A stretch of DNA of 64,000 nucleotides from Antarctobacter heliothermus (GCF_002237555.1 NZ_CP022540.1:1240001-1304000); one strand, 5' to 3'; shown: positions 52,547-62,617, counted from the stretch's first letter. Notes: generated from the sequence alone by a model not told the origin. Program-made: numbers and translations.

Positions 52547-53860
52547 ATGACAGAGTACGGGAACTCGTTGCCCGTCCTTGCGCAGGACATGCTGATTGCT
52601 GCTGTATTGCTGTTGCCGTTGTTGGGTGTCGGGGTCGCGCTGCTGCGCGGTTTTCAACCCATGCCTCTGGTGGGCGCGCTGCTCTGGCGGTTTCGCTGGG
52701 CCAACGTGATGTTCGTTGTGCTGATTGCAGTGTCTATTGGTATGGGCATCGGGTTGATCGCTCAGGAGCGGGGCCTTCGCGTGGGCAGCGCGCGGGCGGC
52801 GGAAAAGTTTGATCTTGTGGTGGCCGCCCCCGGCTCTGAGTTGACGCTGATGCTGGCCTCGGTGTTTCTGCAATCCTCTGCGGTGCCGTTGCTGGATGGC
52901 GCGGTCTATGATCGGATTGCCAGCCATCCGAGGGTCGAGATCGCGGCCCCCATTGCCTTTGGCGACAGTCATAACGGCGCGCCAGTTGTCGGAACCATCG
53001 CGGAGTTTGTCACCTATCTGTCCGACGGTCAGATAGAGGGGCGCCTGTTTGCCCGCACCGGCGAGGCGGTTGTCGGCGCTTCTATCGACCTGCAAGTGGG
53101 GGACCATTTTTCGCCGGCACACGGAGTGGGTGATGAGGCCGAACATGACTCGCACGAAGCGTTTGAAATAGAGGTGGTGGGCCGAATGGCGCGCAGTGGA
53201 TCGCCATGGGACCGTGCCATCCTGATCCCGATCGAAACGGTATGGGAGGTGCACGGACTAGCCAATGGCCATCCGTTTGAGGAAGGCGACAAGATCGGCC
53301 CGCCCTTTGATCCGGCCCTGTTCCCCGGCACGCCAGCGGTGATCGTGCGGGCCTCTGATATGTCGGCAACCTACGCGCTGCGGTCCACATTCACCGAGGC
53401 AGGAGAGACCATGGCGTTTTTTCCCGGCACGGTTCTGGCCAGCCTGTATCGGGTGATGGGCGATGTCCGGCAAGCCATGCAGGTTATGTCGATCGTGACC
53501 CAGATGCTGGTCGCGGCCTCGGTCCTGTTGGGAATGTTCATACTGTCGCGACTGTTTCAACGGCAACTGGCCATGCTGCGCGCGCTGGGCGCGCCGCGCC
53601 GATTTGTGATGGCGGTGGTCTGGGGCTACGGCGTTTCACTGCTGGCGGCAGGGACGGCGTTGGGTCTGGTATGTGGGTTTGGTGCGACCGCTGTGCTGTC
53701 ACGGATCGTGACGGCGCGCACCGACATCCTTGTTTCGGCGACGATCACCTGGTCCGAGGTCAACCTTGCGCTTGGCTTTCTCTCGGTCACCTCGATCTTG
53801 TCCCTGCTTCCGGCACTGCTCGTGCTGACCCGACCGGTTGTGCAGGGACTCCGGCACTGA
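52547..53860 (+). CDS. FtsX-like ABC transporter permease
   Basis: This is a 437-residue permease. Helices are near residues 15-35 and 50-75, a large periplasmic domain spans about 80-310, and three C-terminal helices form the FtsX unit (VTQMLVAASVLLGMFILSRL; FVMAVVWGYGVSLLAAGTAL; LGFLSVTSILSLLPALLVL). The periplasmic part includes a short His/acidic stretch (GVGDEAEHDSHEAFE). With the LolD-like ATPase it forms an exporter or mechanotransmission complex, such as MacB or LolCDE-type machines. Adjacency to copper genes hints at metal stress, which is weak evidence. Confidence 0.85.
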   Translation: MTEYGNSLPVLAQDMLIAAVLLLPLLGVGVALLRGFQPMPLVGALLWRFRWANVMFVVLIAVSIGMGIGLIAQERGLRVGSARAAEKFDLVVAAPGSELTLMLASVFLQSSAVPLLDGAVYDRIASHPRVEIAAPIAFGDSHNGAPVVGTIAEFVTYLSDGQIEGRLFARTGEAVVGASIDLQVGDHFSPAHGVGDEAEHDSHEAFEIEVVGRMARSGSPWDRAILIPIETVWEVHGLANGHPFEEGDKIGPPFDPALFPGTPAVIVRASDMSATYALRSTFTEAGETMAFFPGTVLASLYRVMGDVRQAMQVMSIVTQMLVAASVLLGMFILSRLFQRQLAMLRALGAPRRFVMAVVWGYGVSLLAAGTALGLVCGFGATAVLSRIVTARTDILVSATITWSEVNLALGFLSVTSILSLLPALLVLTRPVVQGLRH

Positions 53861-53877
53861 AAGGCCCTTGGGAGGGA

Positions 53878-54267
53878 TCACGACCCTTCGGCGAGATCCT
53901 GCAAGATAGGACAGTCGGGCCGGTCGTCGCCGTGGCAGGCCTGAACCAGAGTCGACAGTGTCGCGCGCATGCCCTGTAGCTGGGCAATTTTGTCGTCGAT
54001 GCTGGCGAGATGTTCCAAAGCCAGCTGTTTGACGTCCGCGCTGGCGCGGCTTTCATCCTCGTACAGACCCATCAGCAGGCGGCATTCCTCGATCGAAAAG
54101 CCCAAGGCACGGGCACGGGCGAGAAAGGCGAGCTTGTGCAGGTCGGCCTCTCGGAAGGCGCGATAGCCGTTGGTGTCGCGTGGCGGTGTTACCAGGCCAA
54201 TGTCTTCATAGTAGCGGATCGTCTTGGCGGGCAGGCCCGAGCGTGTGGCGACCTCTCCGATGTTCAT
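53878..54267 (-). CDS. cueR: Copper-responsive MerR regulator
   Basis: This is a 129-residue CueR that activates copA when Cu(I) binds. The MerR HTH is MNIGEVATRSGLPAKTIRYYE with the wing DTNGYRAF. A long dimerisation helix follows, and the metal loop holds C111 and C119 (CHGDDRPDC), spaced as C112/C120 of E. coli CueR. ATG 54267 overlaps the copA stop (ATGA), so cueR is the second gene of the copA-cueR operon and is autoregulated through the copA promoter. Confidence 0.95.
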   Translation of the reverse strand: MNIGEVATRSGLPAKTIRYYEDIGLVTPPRDTNGYRAFREADLHKLAFLARARALGFSIEECRLLMGLYEDESRASADVKQLALEHLASIDDKIAQLQGMRATLSTLVQACHGDDRPDCPILQDLAEGS

Positions 54268-56732
54268 GCGGTCACCTCCTGCGGTTTGATTGGGTCTGGG
54301 GCGGCGGCCTCATTCTGCGCGCTTTGCAGGCGGCGCAGACGCAGGGCGTTGGTCAAGACAAAGACGGACGACAGCGCCATCGCCCCGGCGGCCAGCATCG
54401 GGGACAAAAGCAGGCCGGTAAATGGATAGAGCACCCCCGCCGCCACTGGGATCAGTGCCACGTTATAGCCAAAGGCCCAGACAAGGTTCTGCCGGATATT
54501 ACGCATCACGGCGCGGCTGACGTGAAGCGCGTTGACCGCGCCTGCAACCGCACCTGACGATAGCACGACATCTGCGCTTTCAATGGCGACGTCGGTGCCG
54601 GTGCCGATTGCAAGGCCAACCTCGGCCTCCGCCAAGGCGGGCGCATCGTTGATACCATCCCCGACAAAGGCCACAGGTCCGAATTTTTCGCGCAACACGC
54701 GGATCGCGTCGACTTTGCCCTCTGGCAACACCTCGGCCTCGACGTGGTCGATGCCCAGATCTCGGGCGATGGCCTCTGCCACGGCGCGGGCATCGCCCGA
54801 GATCATGGCAACCTGAATGCCCTCATGTTTCAAAGCAGCTATCGCAGCCCGTGCGCCGGGTTTGACCTTGTCCGCGACGGCAAAGGCGGCGGCAATGACC
54901 CCGTCCACCGCAACAAGGACAGGTGTCTGCGCGTCGGTTTCCATATTGTACAAGGCGTCGGACACCCCGGTCATGTCGACGCCTTCGCGCGCCATCAAGC
55001 GGGCGTTTCCGACCAGCAGGTCCTGCCCTTCGACGCGGGCGCGCAGGCCGTGGCCGGGGATGGCCGTGACCTCTTCGGGGGCGGGGGCGTTCTGAGTTGC
55101 GTCCAGCAGGGCACGGGCGATGGGGTGCTCGGAGCCTTGTTCGGCGCTGGCGGCGAGGCGCAGGACCATGTCGGCGTCGAAACCAGTCGCAGCGACGGCG
55201 CGGACCAAGGCCGGGCGGCCCTCTGTCAGCGTGCCGGTCTTGTCAAAAGCCATGACGCGGGCCGAGTCGAGCCGTTGCAGCGCCTCGCCCTTGCGGAACA
55301 ATACGCCAATTTCAGCGGCGCGCCCGGTGCCGACCATGATCGACACCGGCGTGGCAAGACCCATGGCACAAGGACAGGCGATGATGAGAACGGACACCCC
55401 GGCGACCAGCGCGTGCGTCAGGCCGGGGCCAAAGGCCAGTAAGATACCCACCGTCAACGCGGCGATGACCAGCACGGCGGGCACAAACCACAGCACCACC
55501 TTGTCGGCCAGCGCCTGAATGGGCAGCTTTGCGCCCTGCGCCTGTTCGACCATGGCGACGATACGCGACAGTACGGTGTCCGCGCCAACCGCTTCGGCCT
55601 GCACCCGCAAGGCACCTGCGCCGTTGACCGTGCCGCCGATCACCTGCCCGCCTGCCGATTTCTCGACCGGGGCCGGTTCGCCAGTGACCATGCTTTCCTC
55701 GACATAGGACCGGCCCGTGAGGACAACGCCGTCGGTGGCGATACGCTCACCGGGTCGGATTTGCAGGATGTCGCCCTTTTGCAGGTCGGCAAAGGGGATC
55801 TCGACCGTGGTGTTGTCGCGTTCGACGCGGGCCAGATCGGGCCGCAGGTTCAGCAGGTGGCGGATGGCCGCGCCAGTGCGACCCTTGGCGCGCGCCTCTA
55901 GCCAGCGACCCAGTAGGATCAGTGTGACGATGACGGCTGCGGCCTCGAAATAGACGTCTCGGGCGGTTTCGGGCAGTAGGGTTGGGGCAAAAAGGGCCAC
56001 TGTCGAATAGCCCCATGCGGCCAGCGTGCCCAATGCAACCAGCGAATTCATATCCGGCGTGCCCTTGGCCAGCAGCGGCAGGCCGATGCGATAGAACCGC
56101 CGACCGGGGCCGATCAGGACCAGCGTTGTCAGGACAAATTGCACCAACCACCACCCGGACTGTCCAAGTGCACCGTTGATCCAGTGGTGAAGCGCAGGAA
56201 CCAGATGCCCGCCCATGACCCCTAGGAACACGGGCAGCGTTAGTGCGGCGGCGATCAGGGTCTGGCGTTTCAGCGCGGTGGCCTCGGTTGCCTGACGTTC
56301 AGCGGCATCGGGGGCGCTGTTACCTTCCAGCGGTTGTGCCGGATACCCGGCCTTGGTGACTGTATCAGCAAGGGACTGTGCCGTGACGGTTCCGGTCAAC
56401 ACCTGAACATCGGCGGTTTGCGTGGTGAGGTTCACGCGGGCGGTCAACACTCCGGGCAGGTTGGACAGCGCCGTTTCGACGCGGCCCACGCAAGAGGCAC
56501 AGCTCATGCCGTCGATGGTCAGGCGAATGTGGGTTTCCGCAGCGGGGTAGCCAGCGGTCTTCAGCGTGTCGCGAAGGTCACTGGCGGGCCGGTCAGTGTC
56601 CACTGTCGCCATGCGATTGGCGAGATTGACAGAGGCGCTGGTTACGCCCTCGACCCCGACCAACGCACGTTCAGCCCGTCCGGCGCATCCGCCACAGGTC
56701 ATCCCAGTTACTTCGAAACGTAAAACAGCCAT
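54264..56732 (-). CDS. copA: Copper-exporting P1B-type ATPase
   Basis: This is an 822-residue Cu(I) pump of the inner membrane. Two N-terminal metal-binding domains carry C13-x2-C16 (GMTCGGC) and C78-x2-C81 (GMSCASC). Eight helices, the TGEP actuator motif (VTGEPAPVEK), the CPC ion site (C453-P-C455 in IIACPCAMGLATP), the phosphorylation motif D497KTGT and GDGINDAPAL follow. It exports cytoplasmic copper to the periplasm. CAGGAGG precedes ATG 56732. Expression is probably controlled by CueR through the promoter at 56754-56784. Confidence 0.97.
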   Translation of the reverse strand: MAVLRFEVTGMTCGGCAGRAERALVGVEGVTSASVNLANRMATVDTDRPASDLRDTLKTAGYPAAETHIRLTIDGMSCASCVGRVETALSNLPGVLTARVNLTTQTADVQVLTGTVTAQSLADTVTKAGYPAQPLEGNSAPDAAERQATEATALKRQTLIAAALTLPVFLGVMGGHLVPALHHWINGALGQSGWWLVQFVLTTLVLIGPGRRFYRIGLPLLAKGTPDMNSLVALGTLAAWGYSTVALFAPTLLPETARDVYFEAAAVIVTLILLGRWLEARAKGRTGAAIRHLLNLRPDLARVERDNTTVEIPFADLQKGDILQIRPGERIATDGVVLTGRSYVEESMVTGEPAPVEKSAGGQVIGGTVNGAGALRVQAEAVGADTVLSRIVAMVEQAQGAKLPIQALADKVVLWFVPAVLVIAALTVGILLAFGPGLTHALVAGVSVLIIACPCAMGLATPVSIMVGTGRAAEIGVLFRKGEALQRLDSARVMAFDKTGTLTEGRPALVRAVAATGFDADMVLRLAASAEQGSEHPIARALLDATQNAPAPEEVTAIPGHGLRARVEGQDLLVGNARLMAREGVDMTGVSDALYNMETDAQTPVLVAVDGVIAAAFAVADKVKPGARAAIAALKHEGIQVAMISGDARAVAEAIARDLGIDHVEAEVLPEGKVDAIRVLREKFGPVAFVGDGINDAPALAEAEVGLAIGTGTDVAIESADVVLSSGAVAGAVNALHVSRAVMRNIRQNLVWAFGYNVALIPVAAGVLYPFTGLLLSPMLAAGAMALSSVFVLTNALRLRRLQSAQNEAAAPDPIKPQEVTA

Positions 56733-56753
56733 CTGTGGTGCCTCCTGCGACTG

Positions 56754-56784
56754 GATATAGGGGTTCCAGTCACGGGAAGGTAAA
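56754..56784 (-). promoter_or_regulatory. CueR-controlled copA promoter with 19-bp spacer
   Basis: On the reverse strand, -35 TTTACC, a 19-bp spacer and -10 TATATC are visible, 22 nt upstream of the copA start. The overlong spacer is the hallmark of MerR-family promoters. The spacer holds ACCTTCC-N7-GGAACCC, a near-palindrome like known CueR sites. Confidence 0.85.
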
Positions 56785-56812
56785 GGCCCGCGCGCAATTT
56801 ATTTTCGCCGGA

Positions 56813-57997
56813 TCAGGAGAGGCCGGTTTCCTGCGCGATTTGGGCGCGGGACTTGCGCGCGCGCTCTGTCGCCGATTTCAATTGTCCGCAGGCGGCCATG
56901 ATGTCCTCGCCGCGCGGGGTGCGGATGGGAGAGGCGTAGCCCGCCTTGTAGATGATGTCGGCGAACTTTTCGATCCGCGACCAGTCGCTGCGCTGGTATG
57001 GCGCGCCGGGCCATTCGTTGAAGGGGATCAGGTTGATCTTGGCTGGAATGCCCTTGATCAGGGTGACCAGACGCCGCGCATCGTCGTCCGTGTCATTCAC
57101 GTCCTTCAGCATCACATACTCAAAGGTGATGCGTTCCGAATTCGACAGGCGCGGGTATTCACGCAGCGTGTTCAGCAGAGTTTCGATGTTCCACCGTTTG
57201 TTGATCGGCACCAGCTTGTCGCGGACCTCATCGGTGGTGGCGTGAAAGCTGACCGCAAGTTGACAGCCGATTTCCTCGGCGGCGCGGGCGATTTCCGGCA
57301 CCACACCTGAGGTGGACAGGGTAATGCGGCGACGCGACAGGGCGATGCCCTCGCCGTCCATGGCGATTTTCATCGCGTCACGAACGCCCTCAAAGTTATA
57401 TAGCGGCTCTCCCATACCCATCAGGACGATGTTCGACAGAAAACGCGGGCCGTCTACACCGGTGCCGGTGCCCGGTGCGGGCCATTCGTCCAGATCGTCG
57501 CGCGCCAACATGATCTGGCCGACGATTTCGCCGGGCGTCAGGTTGCGGACCAGTTTCTGCGTTCCAGTGTGGCAGAAGGAACAGGTCAGCGTGCAGCCCA
57601 CCTGGCTGGAGATACACAGCGTGCCGCGATCCGCCTCGGGGATATAGACCACCTCGACTTCATGTCCGCCGGCGATACGCACAAGGTACTTGCGCGTGCC
57701 ATCGGCAGAGACCTGCTTTGACACCACCTCTGGCAAGGCGATCACAAAGTTTTCGGCCAGCATGGCGCGGTACGGCTTTGCCAGATTGGTCATCGATTCA
57801 AAGTCGCGTACGCCCCAGTGGTACAACCACTGCCACAGCTGGTTGACCCGCATCTTGATCTGTTTTTCCGGCGTGCCAGCGGTCAACAACGCCTCACGCA
57901 ACAGCGGGCGGGTCAATCCGATCAGGTTCACGGGCCCCTCCGGCAGCTTGCGGGGGATGGTTACGAGATCCTGAGTGATGGGCGTCGTCGCGGTCAT
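56813..57997 (-). CDS. rlmN: 23S rRNA (adenine-2503-C2) methyltransferase, radical SAM
   Basis: This is a 394-residue RlmN, which methylates A2503 of 23S rRNA and A37 of some tRNAs. The N-terminal helical domain ([20 protein letters not shown]) precedes the radical-SAM cluster motif CTLTCSFC in [27 protein letters not shown] and the substrate region with [18 protein letters not shown] follow. The conserved second cysteine for the methyl intermediate lies in the C-terminal [13 protein letters not shown] 57997 with AGGAG upstream is preferred; the ATG at 58072 sits inside a terminator hairpin. Confidence 0.96.
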   Translation of the reverse strand: MTATTPITQDLVTIPRKLPEGPVNLIGLTRPLLREALLTAGTPEKQIKMRVNQLWQWLYHWGVRDFESMTNLAKPYRAMLAENFVIALPEVVSKQVSADGTRKYLVRIAGGHEVEVVYIPEADRGTLCISSQVGCTLTCSFCHTGTQKLVRNLTPGEIVGQIMLARDDLDEWPAPGTGTGVDGPRFLSNIVLMGMGEPLYNFEGVRDAMKIAMDGEGIALSRRRITLSTSGVVPEIARAAEEIGCQLAVSFHATTDEVRDKLVPINKRWNIETLLNTLREYPRLSNSERITFEYVMLKDVNDTDDDARRLVTLIKGIPAKINLIPFNEWPGAPYQRSDWSRIEKFADIIYKAGYASPIRTPRGEDIMAACGQLKSATERARKSRAQIAQETGLS

Positions 57998-58056
57998 GCG
58001 AGGGGCTCCTGTCTGGCGCGAAGCCTGCCGTATACAGGATTCGCGGGCGAATGCCA

Positions 58057-58089
58057 AAGGGCCGGATGACACGAGGTCATGCGGCCCTT
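58057..58089 (-). terminator. Terminator of the IalB-like gene
   Basis: AAGGGCCGGATGAC (58057-58070) pairs with 58076-58089, with one mismatch in 14 and a 5-nt loop. It lies 53 nt after the IalB-like stop on the reverse strand and ends in a short T run on that strand. Confidence 0.7.
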
Positions 58090-58141
58090 ACTGTGTTTGT
58101 CGTCATATCATCATCCGATCCGAATTGGGCCGGACGCAGTG

Positions 58142-58669
58142 TCAGGAACAGCGTTTGTCCGCGTCTTCGATCGCAGCGGTAAAGCCAAGCAAGGAAAAGG
58201 TGTCCTTGGTCTCTGTCCCGCGGCTGGACACGGCGGTGACAACGGCATCAGCACCACGTTTCATCGCGGTGATCAGTTTGACGTCGTCCTGCGGGGTCGC
58301 GGGCCAGGCCCATTCACCTTCGGTGTACAGTTCAAACTCGGTTTCGCCGATGGCGATGTTGACTGTCGATCCGGGAGCAAAGGGATACCCGCCGGTAAAC
58401 GCCACCTGGCCTTTTACGCCCGCTTCTGGGCGGTAGAAGACCATCAACAGGATCTCGCCCCGCGTCACGGCAACGACGCGACCGTCCTTGGTGTTCACGC
58501 TTTCCTTGTAGGTGGTCACCGCCCAGCATTCGCGCGGGCTGGCCTCTTCAAAGACCGACCAGTCCGTCATGGCGTCCACGCGCGCCGTGCTGCTATCCTG
58601 AGCGCCTGCTGCGGAGGCGCTCAGCACCACCGCCAGTGCGCCCAAACCCCGACCAAGACCTGACATCAT
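58142..58669 (-). CDS. Invasion-associated locus B (IalB)-like periplasmic protein
   Basis: This is a 175-residue secreted protein with a signal peptide (GLGALAVVLSASAAGAQ). The mature part starts DWSVFEEASPRECWAVT and contains YPFAPGSTVNIAIGETEFELYTEGEWAWP, matching the IalB-like family found widely in alphaproteobacteria. Two cysteines (C48 and the penultimate residue) may form a disulfide. Its role outside Bartonella is unknown. GGAGG lies 8 nt before ATG 58669. Confidence 0.85.
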   Translation of the reverse strand: MMSGLGRGLGALAVVLSASAAGAQDSSTARVDAMTDWSVFEEASPRECWAVTTYKESVNTKDGRVVAVTRGEILLMVFYRPEAGVKGQVAFTGGYPFAPGSTVNIAIGETEFELYTEGEWAWPATPQDDVKLITAMKRGADAVVTAVSSRGTETKDTFSLLGFTAAIEDADKRCS

Positions 58670-58837
58670 TCCTGCCGCCTCCAGCGTTCTCTACCTCAAA
58701 TGTCCCGCACGTTCCGCACGTCCCGAATGCAGGATGCATTACTGGGTTTTTATCTCGACGGCGGGACAATAGCCTGAAAGAACCGAGGCGTAAAAGCCCC
58801 AGTGGCAGATATTCGCTCAAGTCTTGGAGGTCATGAC

Positions 58838-59833
58838 ATGACAGCGGTTCCGATGGTCGAAATTCATCGCGGCCCAGTGGTCGAAAGCTGGCATTCGGGG
58901 CATGCGGTGATCTGCGACGGGACGGGGCAGATTGTCGACTGTTGGGGGGATCCGGGGGCTGTAGTGCTGCCGAGAAGCTCTTCGAAGATGATTCAGGCGT
59001 TGCCACTAGTGGCGTCGGGGGCGGCGCGTGAGGCTGGACTGGGCGCGGATCGGCTGGCGCTGGCCTGCGCCAGTCATGAGGGCGCGCCACTGCACACGCG
59101 GCTTGTCGGGGCGTGGTTGGCAGAGCGTGGCTTGTCCGAGGATGATCTGATTTGCGGCCCGCAAGCCTCCAGAGACAAGGAATTGCGCCACGCGATGATT
59201 CGCGAGGGGCACGCACCCGGACGGGTGCACAACAACTGTTCGGGTAAACACACCGGTTTCCTGACGTTGACGCAGCACCTGAAGGCGGGAGCGGACTATG
59301 TCGATCCCGCGCATCCGGTGCAGATCGCCTGTCGCACGGCGTTCGAAGAGGTGACGGGCGAAGCCAGCCCCGGTTTCGGGATCGACGGGTGTTCGGCCCC
59401 AAATTTCGCCACCACCATGACCGGCATGGCACGGGCGATGGCATTTTTCGCCAGCGCCGGGGCGCGGGGCGATGCCCAGTCGCGGGCGGCGGCGACGTTG
59501 GTCGACGCGATGATGGCCTATCCGCTGTTGGTGGCCGGTGAGGGACGAGCCTGCACGCTGCTGATGCAAGCCGCGACAGAGCCTGTCGCCATCAAGACCG
59601 GGGCTGAGGGCTTTTTTGTCGCGATCCTGCCCAAACGCGGCATGGGGATCGCGGTCAAGATCGCCGACGGCGCGACGCGGGCAGCGGAATGTGCGATCGC
59701 GGCCTTGCTGGTGCGGCTAGGCGTGCTGGAGGCCGGGCACCCGGATGTGGGGCGGTTCCTGAACCCGCCGGTACGTAACTGGGATGGGTTGGTTACCGGT
59801 GAGATCCGGCCTGTGGCCGGGTTGGCGGGGTAA
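58838..59833 (+). CDS. Asparaginase, Rhizobium etli AnsA type
   Basis: This is a 331-residue protein of the asparaginase II family (the R. etli type, unrelated in sequence to E. coli AnsB). It begins VEIHRGPVVESWHSGHAVI. Hallmarks are PRSSSKMIQALPL, ACASHEGAPLHTRLV, HNNCSGKHTGFL and GIDGCSAPNFATTM, covering the Ser-Ser-Lys and Cys-coordinated active site of this family. It hydrolyses asparagine to aspartate and ammonia, probably in the cytoplasm. ATG 58838 has GGAGG at 58826-58830. It is divergent from the IalB-like gene. Confidence 0.93.
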   Translation: MTAVPMVEIHRGPVVESWHSGHAVICDGTGQIVDCWGDPGAVVLPRSSSKMIQALPLVASGAAREAGLGADRLALACASHEGAPLHTRLVGAWLAERGLSEDDLICGPQASRDKELRHAMIREGHAPGRVHNNCSGKHTGFLTLTQHLKAGADYVDPAHPVQIACRTAFEEVTGEASPGFGIDGCSAPNFATTMTGMARAMAFFASAGARGDAQSRAAATLVDAMMAYPLLVAGEGRACTLLMQAATEPVAIKTGAEGFFVAILPKRGMGIAVKIADGATRAAECAIAALLVRLGVLEAGHPDVGRFLNPPVRNWDGLVTGEIRPVAGLAG

Positions 59834-59910
59834 GGTTTGCGGCTCGCGCCTCGGGCTTGACCCAGGGCCTGTGCCAGCCTTGTATAGGGATTGTCCGGCG
59901 CACTGTTGAG

Positions 59911-59931
59911 GCCCCGGATCAAGTCCGGGGC
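59911..59931. terminator. Hairpin between the convergent asparaginase and serB genes
   Basis: GCCCCGGA and TCCGGGGC pair around TCAAG (59911-59931). The CCCCGGATCAAGTCCGGGG core is a very common alphaproteobacterial intergenic palindrome. A degenerate relative (CTCGGGCTTGACCCAGGG) lies at about 59851-59868. It could terminate both genes. Confidence 0.65.
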
Positions 59932-59939
59932 GTGGGGCG

Positions 59940-60809
59940 TCAGGTCTTGATGAAATCGCTTTTGGCGTAGCCTTGCAGGTACAGCAGCGCCGTCAGATCG
60001 CCGTGGTTCACCCTTAGATCACATTCTGCCTGAACGCTGGGTTTGGCGTGCAGGGCGACACCCATGCCCGCGCGGCCCAGCATGCCAAGGTCATTGGCAC
60101 CGTCGCCCACGGCGATGACATCCGCCTCTGTGATGTCTTGCCGGGCGGTGATCTCGGCGAGGGCCTGAATCTTGGCTTCACGTCCCAGAATTGGGCGTCC
60201 GACTTCACCCGTGAGTTTGCCGTCTTTGATGAGCAGCGTGTTGGCGCGGTGTTCGTCGAAACCCAGCAGGGCCGAGACACGGCTGGTGAAGGCGGTGAAC
60301 CCGCCTGAGACGAGCACACAGCGCGCGCCCCGCGCGTGCATCGTGTCCAACAGGGTCTTGCCACCGGGCATCAAGGTGATGCGGGTTTGGACCACCTTGT
60401 CGATCACTGATTCCGGCAAGCCCTGCAGGAGCTTGACCCGTTCGATCAGCGCTGCCTCGAAGTCCAGTTCGCCGTTCATGGCGCGGGCGGTGATGTCCTT
60501 GACGTGAGCACCGACGCCGGCCTCTTCGGCCAGCTCATCTATGCATTCCTGCTGGATCATGGTGCTGTCCATATCCGCCAGCAGCATTTTCTTGCGTCGG
60601 TTTTCAGCGGGCAGGATATTGAGATCGGCCATGTCGGCGATTGAAGTGCGGATTTCTTCGAGGTTGGCGGGCGATGTTTGCAGCGGAAATTCCGCAGCCT
60701 CATCGGGGCAAAGCCAGTCCGCACTGCCGCCGCCAAGCGCGTTGCGCAGGGTGTCTACCAACGTGGGATCGAGATGCCCGGGTTTGGTGATGAGTGAGGC
60801 AATGAACAT
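59940..60809 (-). CDS. serB: Phosphoserine phosphatase
   Basis: This is a 289-residue HAD-family enzyme catalysing the last step of serine synthesis. The nucleophile motif is DMDSTMIQQECIDELA, followed by the Ser motif VLVSGGFTAF, the Lys region (EVGRPILGREAKIQAL) and the final AVGDGANDLGMLGRAGMGVAL. An N-terminal ACT-like region of about 80 residues is present, as in longer SerB proteins. Confidence 0.96.
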   Translation of the reverse strand: MFIASLITKPGHLDPTLVDTLRNALGGGSADWLCPDEAAEFPLQTSPANLEEIRTSIADMADLNILPAENRRKKMLLADMDSTMIQQECIDELAEEAGVGAHVKDITARAMNGELDFEAALIERVKLLQGLPESVIDKVVQTRITLMPGGKTLLDTMHARGARCVLVSGGFTAFTSRVSALLGFDEHRANTLLIKDGKLTGEVGRPILGREAKIQALAEITARQDITEADVIAVGDGANDLGMLGRAGMGVALHAKPSVQAECDLRVNHGDLTALLYLQGYAKSDFIKT

Positions 60810-60870
60810 GGACGGCGCTCCTTTTGTCGGAGCGCTTTTGGCATGGGTGGACGTGCTTGGCCAGTGGCGG

Positions 60871-60930
60871 CGGGGGCGCTGCCCCCGTCTCCCTTTGGTC
60901 GACTCCCCCGGGATATTTCAGGACAGAAGA
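60871..60930. repeat. Hairpin plus family-type element between serB and imuB
   Basis: CGGGGGC and GCCCCCG pair around GCT (60871-60887). It is followed by CCCGGGATATTTCAGGACAG and AAGAAG, a weaker relative of the 44217/45212 elements. Hairpins with this trailing motif are frequent at gene ends in Rhodobacteraceae. It could terminate imuB, whose stop is nearby on the reverse strand. Confidence 0.45.
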
Positions 60931-60944
60931 AGCGCGGTAGGTCG

Positions 60945-62600
60945 TCAGGCAAAACTGCCGTGGCAGAACCAGCCGGGTGAGGTGCTGCCGCCGTGGGCGT
61001 AGAACAGCCAGAGCCGGTCGCCGCGGTCAGTGTCGATGCGCCAGTAGTCGCGCGGGCCCGAGCGCCATTCGGGAGTGTCGAGCCACCATTCCGGCGCGAT
61101 CCGTTCCGGCCCGCTTTGCGCCTTGGACTGCCAGTTGCGACCGCGCCAGCGAAAGGCCTGTGGCGGGTTGGGGCGATCAGATGTGGACACCGGCTCTGGC
61201 GGCCAGAGCAGCAGCGGGCGGGTCATGTGTGGTGTGGGCCAGTCGTACGCGGCCTCTGACCATGCGGCGGCGAGGATCAGGGCGGATTTCTCGGGGATAT
61301 GGCTGGCCGCGGGGGCGCGGCGGGTGATCGCCTCCATGCCCAGCCGTGCGCCGAGGCGGCTGGTCAGATCCTCCAGTGCGGCACCGCTTTGCAAGCGGCG
61401 GGTGCCGTGTTGGGCGGCCTCCAGGTGGCCGCTGCGGGTGAGGACGTGTTGGGGTTCATGGTGGGCGGCCTCTATCCGGAGCATGTCGATGCCGGGGCCT
61501 GCGTCAATCTGGTCAAGCTTGAGTCGGATGAGCGGCATCAGCCGGTGCGCTTGTGCGTTGGCGGTGGCACTGGTGACGGTGAACCATTGCATCAGGTGGT
61601 CACAGCGGTGCGCCTCTATCCGCAGGGTGCGGACGCCGCGCGCCTTGGCGTCGAGCGTGGCGCAGAGCCTTTGTGTCATGCGCGAAAGGGCCTCTGCCAC
61701 GTCGTCCTCTAACCCGATAGGATCGGGAAAGGACATGCGCACGGCAAAGCGGTCAGGCGGGGCGGCGGGTGAGACGGGTTCGGGCACGGCCCCGGTGGCC
61801 TGATCCAGACGGTCCACAAGACCCTGGCCAAAGCGGCGGGCCAGAGGCGCGCGGGGCTGAATCAGCAGATCACCGACGCGGCGCAGCCCGAGGCGGGCAA
61901 GCTGTTCGGTCACCGGCGGGTCAAATCGGAGCGCAGCGACGGGCAGGGGCACCAGCGCATCGCGGGTTTGGCCGGTCGGGGCGATGCGGGAGTTCGTGTC
62001 GAGGGATGTCCGAGATGTGGGGACGGTGCCGCCGCGGTCCCAGTGGCGGCGTTTGCCCGCCCGGGCGCGAGTGGCGGGGGCCTCTTGATCGATGGCATCG
62101 CCAGAGCGGGCGTGGCCTGCGTCCTGTCTTGAGAACCGCGCCAGTGCCCAGGCCCCGCCCAGCGTGTCGGCGATACCAAAACAAACCGTCAGGCCCAGAT
62201 CGGCGCAATCCTGTGTCACCTGTTTTGCCAGTCCCTCCTCTCCGCCAAACAAATGCGCGCAGCCGGTGAGGTCGATCACCAGCCCGTCCGGCGCATCGGG
62301 GGCGACCCATGGCGAAAATTTTCCCGCCCAACGGTGCAATGTGCCCAGAAACGCCGCTTCGCGCTGCGGCTGGGCGGGGCGGGTGATCAGCCCGGCGCAC
62401 ATGGCGTGGGCGTCGCGCAGCGGCTGGCCACCTCGCAGCCCGGCCTGCGAGGCGGTCAGAGACAGCGCGCCCAGCACCTGAGCGGCACCGTTCTGGGCGA
62501 CGGTGGCAAAGGGGACCTCTGCCAGATGTGGCTCAACCCGGATCAGCCGTTCGGCGCCGAGGCGGGGAAACCAGAGCGAGAGGATGCGGCGGTTGGGCAT
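60945..62600 (-). CDS. imuB: ImuB, Y-family polymerase-like mutagenesis protein
   Basis: This is a 551-residue member of the ImuB branch of Y-family polymerases. It begins [18 protein letters not shown]. Residues about 90-170 contain the fold core ([20 protein letters not shown]), but the catalytic acidic residues of active polymerases are not all evident, as in other ImuB. The little-finger-like part ([21 protein letters not shown]) and C-terminal domain ([11 protein letters not shown]) follow. ImuB normally links ImuA and DnaE2 to the beta clamp in SOS mutagenesis; neither partner is adjacent here. ATG 62600 is chosen because a start at 62639 would lie across the LexA box. Confidence 0.92.
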   Translation of the reverse strand: MPNRRILSLWFPRLGAERLIRVEPHLAEVPFATVAQNGAAQVLGALSLTASQAGLRGGQPLRDAHAMCAGLITRPAQPQREAAFLGTLHRWAGKFSPWVAPDAPDGLVIDLTGCAHLFGGEEGLAKQVTQDCADLGLTVCFGIADTLGGAWALARFSRQDAGHARSGDAIDQEAPATRARAGKRRHWDRGGTVPTSRTSLDTNSRIAPTGQTRDALVPLPVAALRFDPPVTEQLARLGLRRVGDLLIQPRAPLARRFGQGLVDRLDQATGAVPEPVSPAAPPDRFAVRMSFPDPIGLEDDVAEALSRMTQRLCATLDAKARGVRTLRIEAHRCDHLMQWFTVTSATANAQAHRLMPLIRLKLDQIDAGPGIDMLRIEAAHHEPQHVLTRSGHLEAAQHGTRRLQSGAALEDLTSRLGARLGMEAITRRAPAASHIPEKSALILAAAWSEAAYDWPTPHMTRPLLLWPPEPVSTSDRPNPPQAFRWRGRNWQSKAQSGPERIAPEWWLDTPEWRSGPRDYWRIDTDRGDRLWLFYAHGGSTSPGWFCHGSFA

Positions 62601-62617
62601 GGGACTCGGGACTATTT

